Shown here one piece after another: positions 62,372 through 64,000 of a stretch of DNA of 64,000 nucleotides. The DNA comes from Bagarius yarrelli (Eukaryota; Chordata; Actinopteri; Siluriformes; Sisoridae). Both the position numbers and the translations under genes were made by a program. The number at the start of each line of letters is the position of its first letter. The stretch's first letter is position 1. The notes beneath the pieces were generated by a model that did not search any database, had not been told where the DNA came from, and saw only the letters and a program-made list of their open reading frames with translations. The stretch covers positions 137,501 to 201,500 of the forward strand of contig VCAZ01000221.1 of the NCBI GenBank assembly GCA_005784505.1, given 5' to 3'.

Positions 62372-63057
62372 GTGAGAAATAATTCTTCAATTTTATATAT
62401 ATATATAAAAAGTTTTTTATATAAAACAGGAAATGATGTAAAAATAACCCAACATTTCATACCCGCTCACGTAAAAGGTAAATAACACGTTAGCAATCAT
62501 GTTAAGTGTAGAGGTTTTTTATATTGCAATACAGGACAGCTAACACAAGATTAGCCTGAATAGCATTTAGCATCCGTGAGAATTTTTTTGTGAAAACGTT
62601 GCTTTACGTCAGCGATTTCAAAGAAAGCGATCGCAAACAAATCACGATAAAGAAAAACTAGTCATCCGGGTGGTGCAAAAGTAATGGCGCCCTTTAAAAA
62701 ATGCTAAAGATAAAACTTCACTTTTCATTTGCTGGTTTTTCGATTTTTTGTTGTTTTTTTTATATAGTTTTATGGGCGGGGTTTAATGCGATTCTGCTTC
62801 CTGTAGGTTTTTTTTGTTGTGTCCTGCAAAAAAGGACAGATAATCATTTTGTCCATCAGATTCACTGTTTGATGTGGCCATCATACGGTATATCATCATA
62901 ATCTAATCTCACCTTAAAGTCCGGATCAGTGATCCGACTCCTGCCGACAACACGTCCTGATCCAGAGCAAATGAAGTCTGTGGTTGTGTGTGTGTGTGTG
63001 CGGTGTATTTAATCATCTCCATAAATCTAACCAAAAGCATCCTCATCTGGTTTTTAG
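62372..63057 (+). other. septin intron 7 (0.7 kb)
   Basis: Donor GTGAGA, acceptor TGGTTTTTAG. It contains a short TA run just after the donor (62395-62406) and a GT microsatellite (62982-63001) about 60 bases before the acceptor. No other gene content. Confidence 0.8.
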
Positions 63058-63153
63058 ATCAGACAGGATCTTCAGACTCACGGCATCCGAGTGTATCCAC
63101 AGAAAGAATACGACGAGGACGCAGAGGATCGGATACTCAACGACAAGATCAGG
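63058..63153 (+). CDS. septin12: septin exon 8: late GTPase domain
   Basis: Acceptor TTTTTAG|ATCAGA, donor ATCAGG|GTACGA; 96 bases, phase 0 at both ends, so it could be skipped without changing frame. It encodes IRQDLQTHGIRVYPQKEYDE and then DAEDRILNDKIR. The YPQKE(F/Y)DED segment is conserved in the SEPT3/9/12 subgroup, where the human counterparts read YPQKEFDED. Confidence 0.94.
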
Positions 63154-63463
63154 GTACGAGAACCTTCAAATCATCTGGAGAACGTCATGTGGTCACAGTG
63201 TTCAAACCAGGGCCTCATCTATTCATGTACACGGTCTCAGCTGCTAGACCGAGAACCTGACAGGATAGATAAGATCAGGTTTTACAGTAAAAATCCTATA
63301 CTGAAGCTTTAGTAAATAAAAAACACAAGAATTTGGACTGTAAAAAGTTTTAAATCTTCATACAAATAATTTTTCGTTGTTTTTTTTTTCTTTTTAATTG
63401 TAATATTTTTACATCAAATGTTTAAATGACGTTAGGCGAAGGCGTTTTTGGAGTGTAAACTAA

Positions 63464-63508
<45 letters not shown>
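63154..63508 (+). other. septin intron 8 with GT-repeat 3' splice site
   Basis: A 355-base intron with donor GTACGA. Its last 38 bases before the AG are a (GT)19 run (63469-63506) rather than the usual pyrimidine tract. A T-rich stretch lies further upstream (about 63365-63415) and probably carries the branch point region. Confidence 0.85.
63469..63506 (+). promoter_or_regulatory. (GT)19 tract forming the 3' splice site of intron 8
   Basis: The GT repeat ends directly in AG and takes the place normally held by the pyrimidine tract. UG repeats in RNA are known binding sites for TDP-43 and CELF-type proteins. Whether it regulates exon 9 here is inference. Confidence 0.7.
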
Positions 63509-63605
63509 GAAAACATTCCGTTCGCGGTTGTGGGAACAGATAAGGAGCACCAGGTGAACGGAAACAAGGTGTTGGGACGGAAAACCAAATGGGGAATCAT
63601 TGAAG
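63509..63605 (+). CDS. septin12: septin exon 9: septin unique element region
   Basis: Acceptor GTGTGTAG|GAAAAC, donor TGAAG|GTGATA; 97 bases, phase 0 in and phase 1 out, so skipping would shift the frame. It encodes ENIPFAVVGTDKEHQVNGNK and then VLGRKTKWGIIE. GxDxEHQVNG and KTKWGIIEVEN follow the SEPT12 pattern; SEPT9 has EYQVNG and WGTIEVEN as remembered. This is the start of the septin unique element, which helps form filament contacts. Confidence 0.94.
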
Positions 63606-63751
63606 GTGATACTAATACTAATGCCGACTCAGTTATTCAAGTTGTTTTATACAACAGCGCCATCTAGTGGTAACACAACATTATTTATTTTTACATTGTT
63701 CAACCCTTCGGCACTGATTGTGTCTTATTTTTTTAATTTTGTTTCTTGCAG

Positions 63752-63803
63752 TTGAAAATGTTGAACATTGTGAGTTTGCCAACTTGCGAGATCTTCTGAT
63801 CAG
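63752..63803 (+). CDS. septin12: septin exon 10 (gene continues beyond window)
   Basis: Acceptor TTCTTGCAG, donor ATCAG|GTGAGT, phase 2 out. It completes V and encodes ENVEHCEFANLRDLLI plus two bases of the Arg codon. In the family the next residues are the end of the septin unique element and a short C-terminal tail without coiled coil; these must lie past position 64000. The remainder of the window (63804-64000) is the start of intron 10. Confidence 0.93.
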
Positions 63804-64000
63804 GTGAGTCACCATCTTTTTTTTAACATTGTGACGTTTCTTAAGTGTTCATGGTGTCGTTAAATATGTAAAGACTTAAATGCTGTGTGATGTCACGGAT
63901 CACACGGTAGATGAGGAGAGGAGATCAAACTAACTTGATCAGACTTGATGTAAAACCTGAGCATTTCTATAGCAACGGTATTGTTTTTTTACATTTATGT

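Overview
The window is animal genomic DNA from a teleost fish. The evidence is spliced GT-AG exons of a vertebrate-type septin, tRNA-derived SINEs of the kind common in fish, fold-back hAT-like elements and very many CA/GT, GATA/GACA and GATG microsatellites. The SINE types make an ostariophysan such as a catfish plausible, but that is inference. No bacterial or phage genes, operons or CRISPR arrays were seen.

One protein-coding gene can be supported. It is a plus-strand septin of the SEPT3/SEPT9/SEPT12 subgroup that starts at 17869 and runs off the right edge. Ten coding exons can be placed: 17869-17914, 23709-25008, 52498-52743, 57150-57278, 61217-61298, 61418-61555, 62254-62371, 63058-63153, 63509-63605 and 63752-63803. 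All are bounded by GT-AG introns with compatible phases. Together they encode about 767 residues; the last exons lie beyond the window. The N-terminus matches the SEPT9 long-isoform type (a stretch ending in ALKRSF), while the GTPase domain has several SEPT12-like residues (GIEAVLDQ, HCCVYF, DKEHQVNG, KTKWGIIEVEN). I therefore call it septin 12-like and keep septin 9 as the alternative. The large second exon carries an apparent one-base frameshift at a run of six C (23847-23852).

Layout. 1-17.6 kb is intergenic or far-upstream sequence: a 50-bp minisatellite, a long perfect hairpin (1939-2021), degenerate TTAGC-rich repeats (5.0-6.1 kb), a GATG block (6.8-7.4 kb), several SINEs, a U6 snRNA pseudogene joined to a SINE (11.4-11.7 kb), a diverged 454-bp tandem duplication (12.0-12.8 kb) and many microsatellites. 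17.6-17.9 kb is a CpG-rich promoter candidate and exon 1. 17.9-23.7 kb is intron 1. 23.7-25.0 kb is the long Ser/Pro-rich exon. 25.0-52.5 kb is a 27.5-kb intron holding SINEs, two hAT-like MITEs, a nested higher-order minisatellite (35.3-36.7 kb), a TTTGACTT minisatellite (42.0-42.7 kb) and GA, GATA and CA arrays. 52.5-64 kb carries the GTPase-domain exons, with a 0.85-kb polypyrimidine block, a 73-bp tandem repeat and simple repeats lying directly against some splice sites.

The most notable observations are the mixed septin 9/12 character with a very long N-terminal exon, the frameshift in that exon, a 3' splice site whose upstream tract is a 19-copy GT repeat, the U6-SINE chimera and the unannotated long hairpin. 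No clearly new biological system was found.
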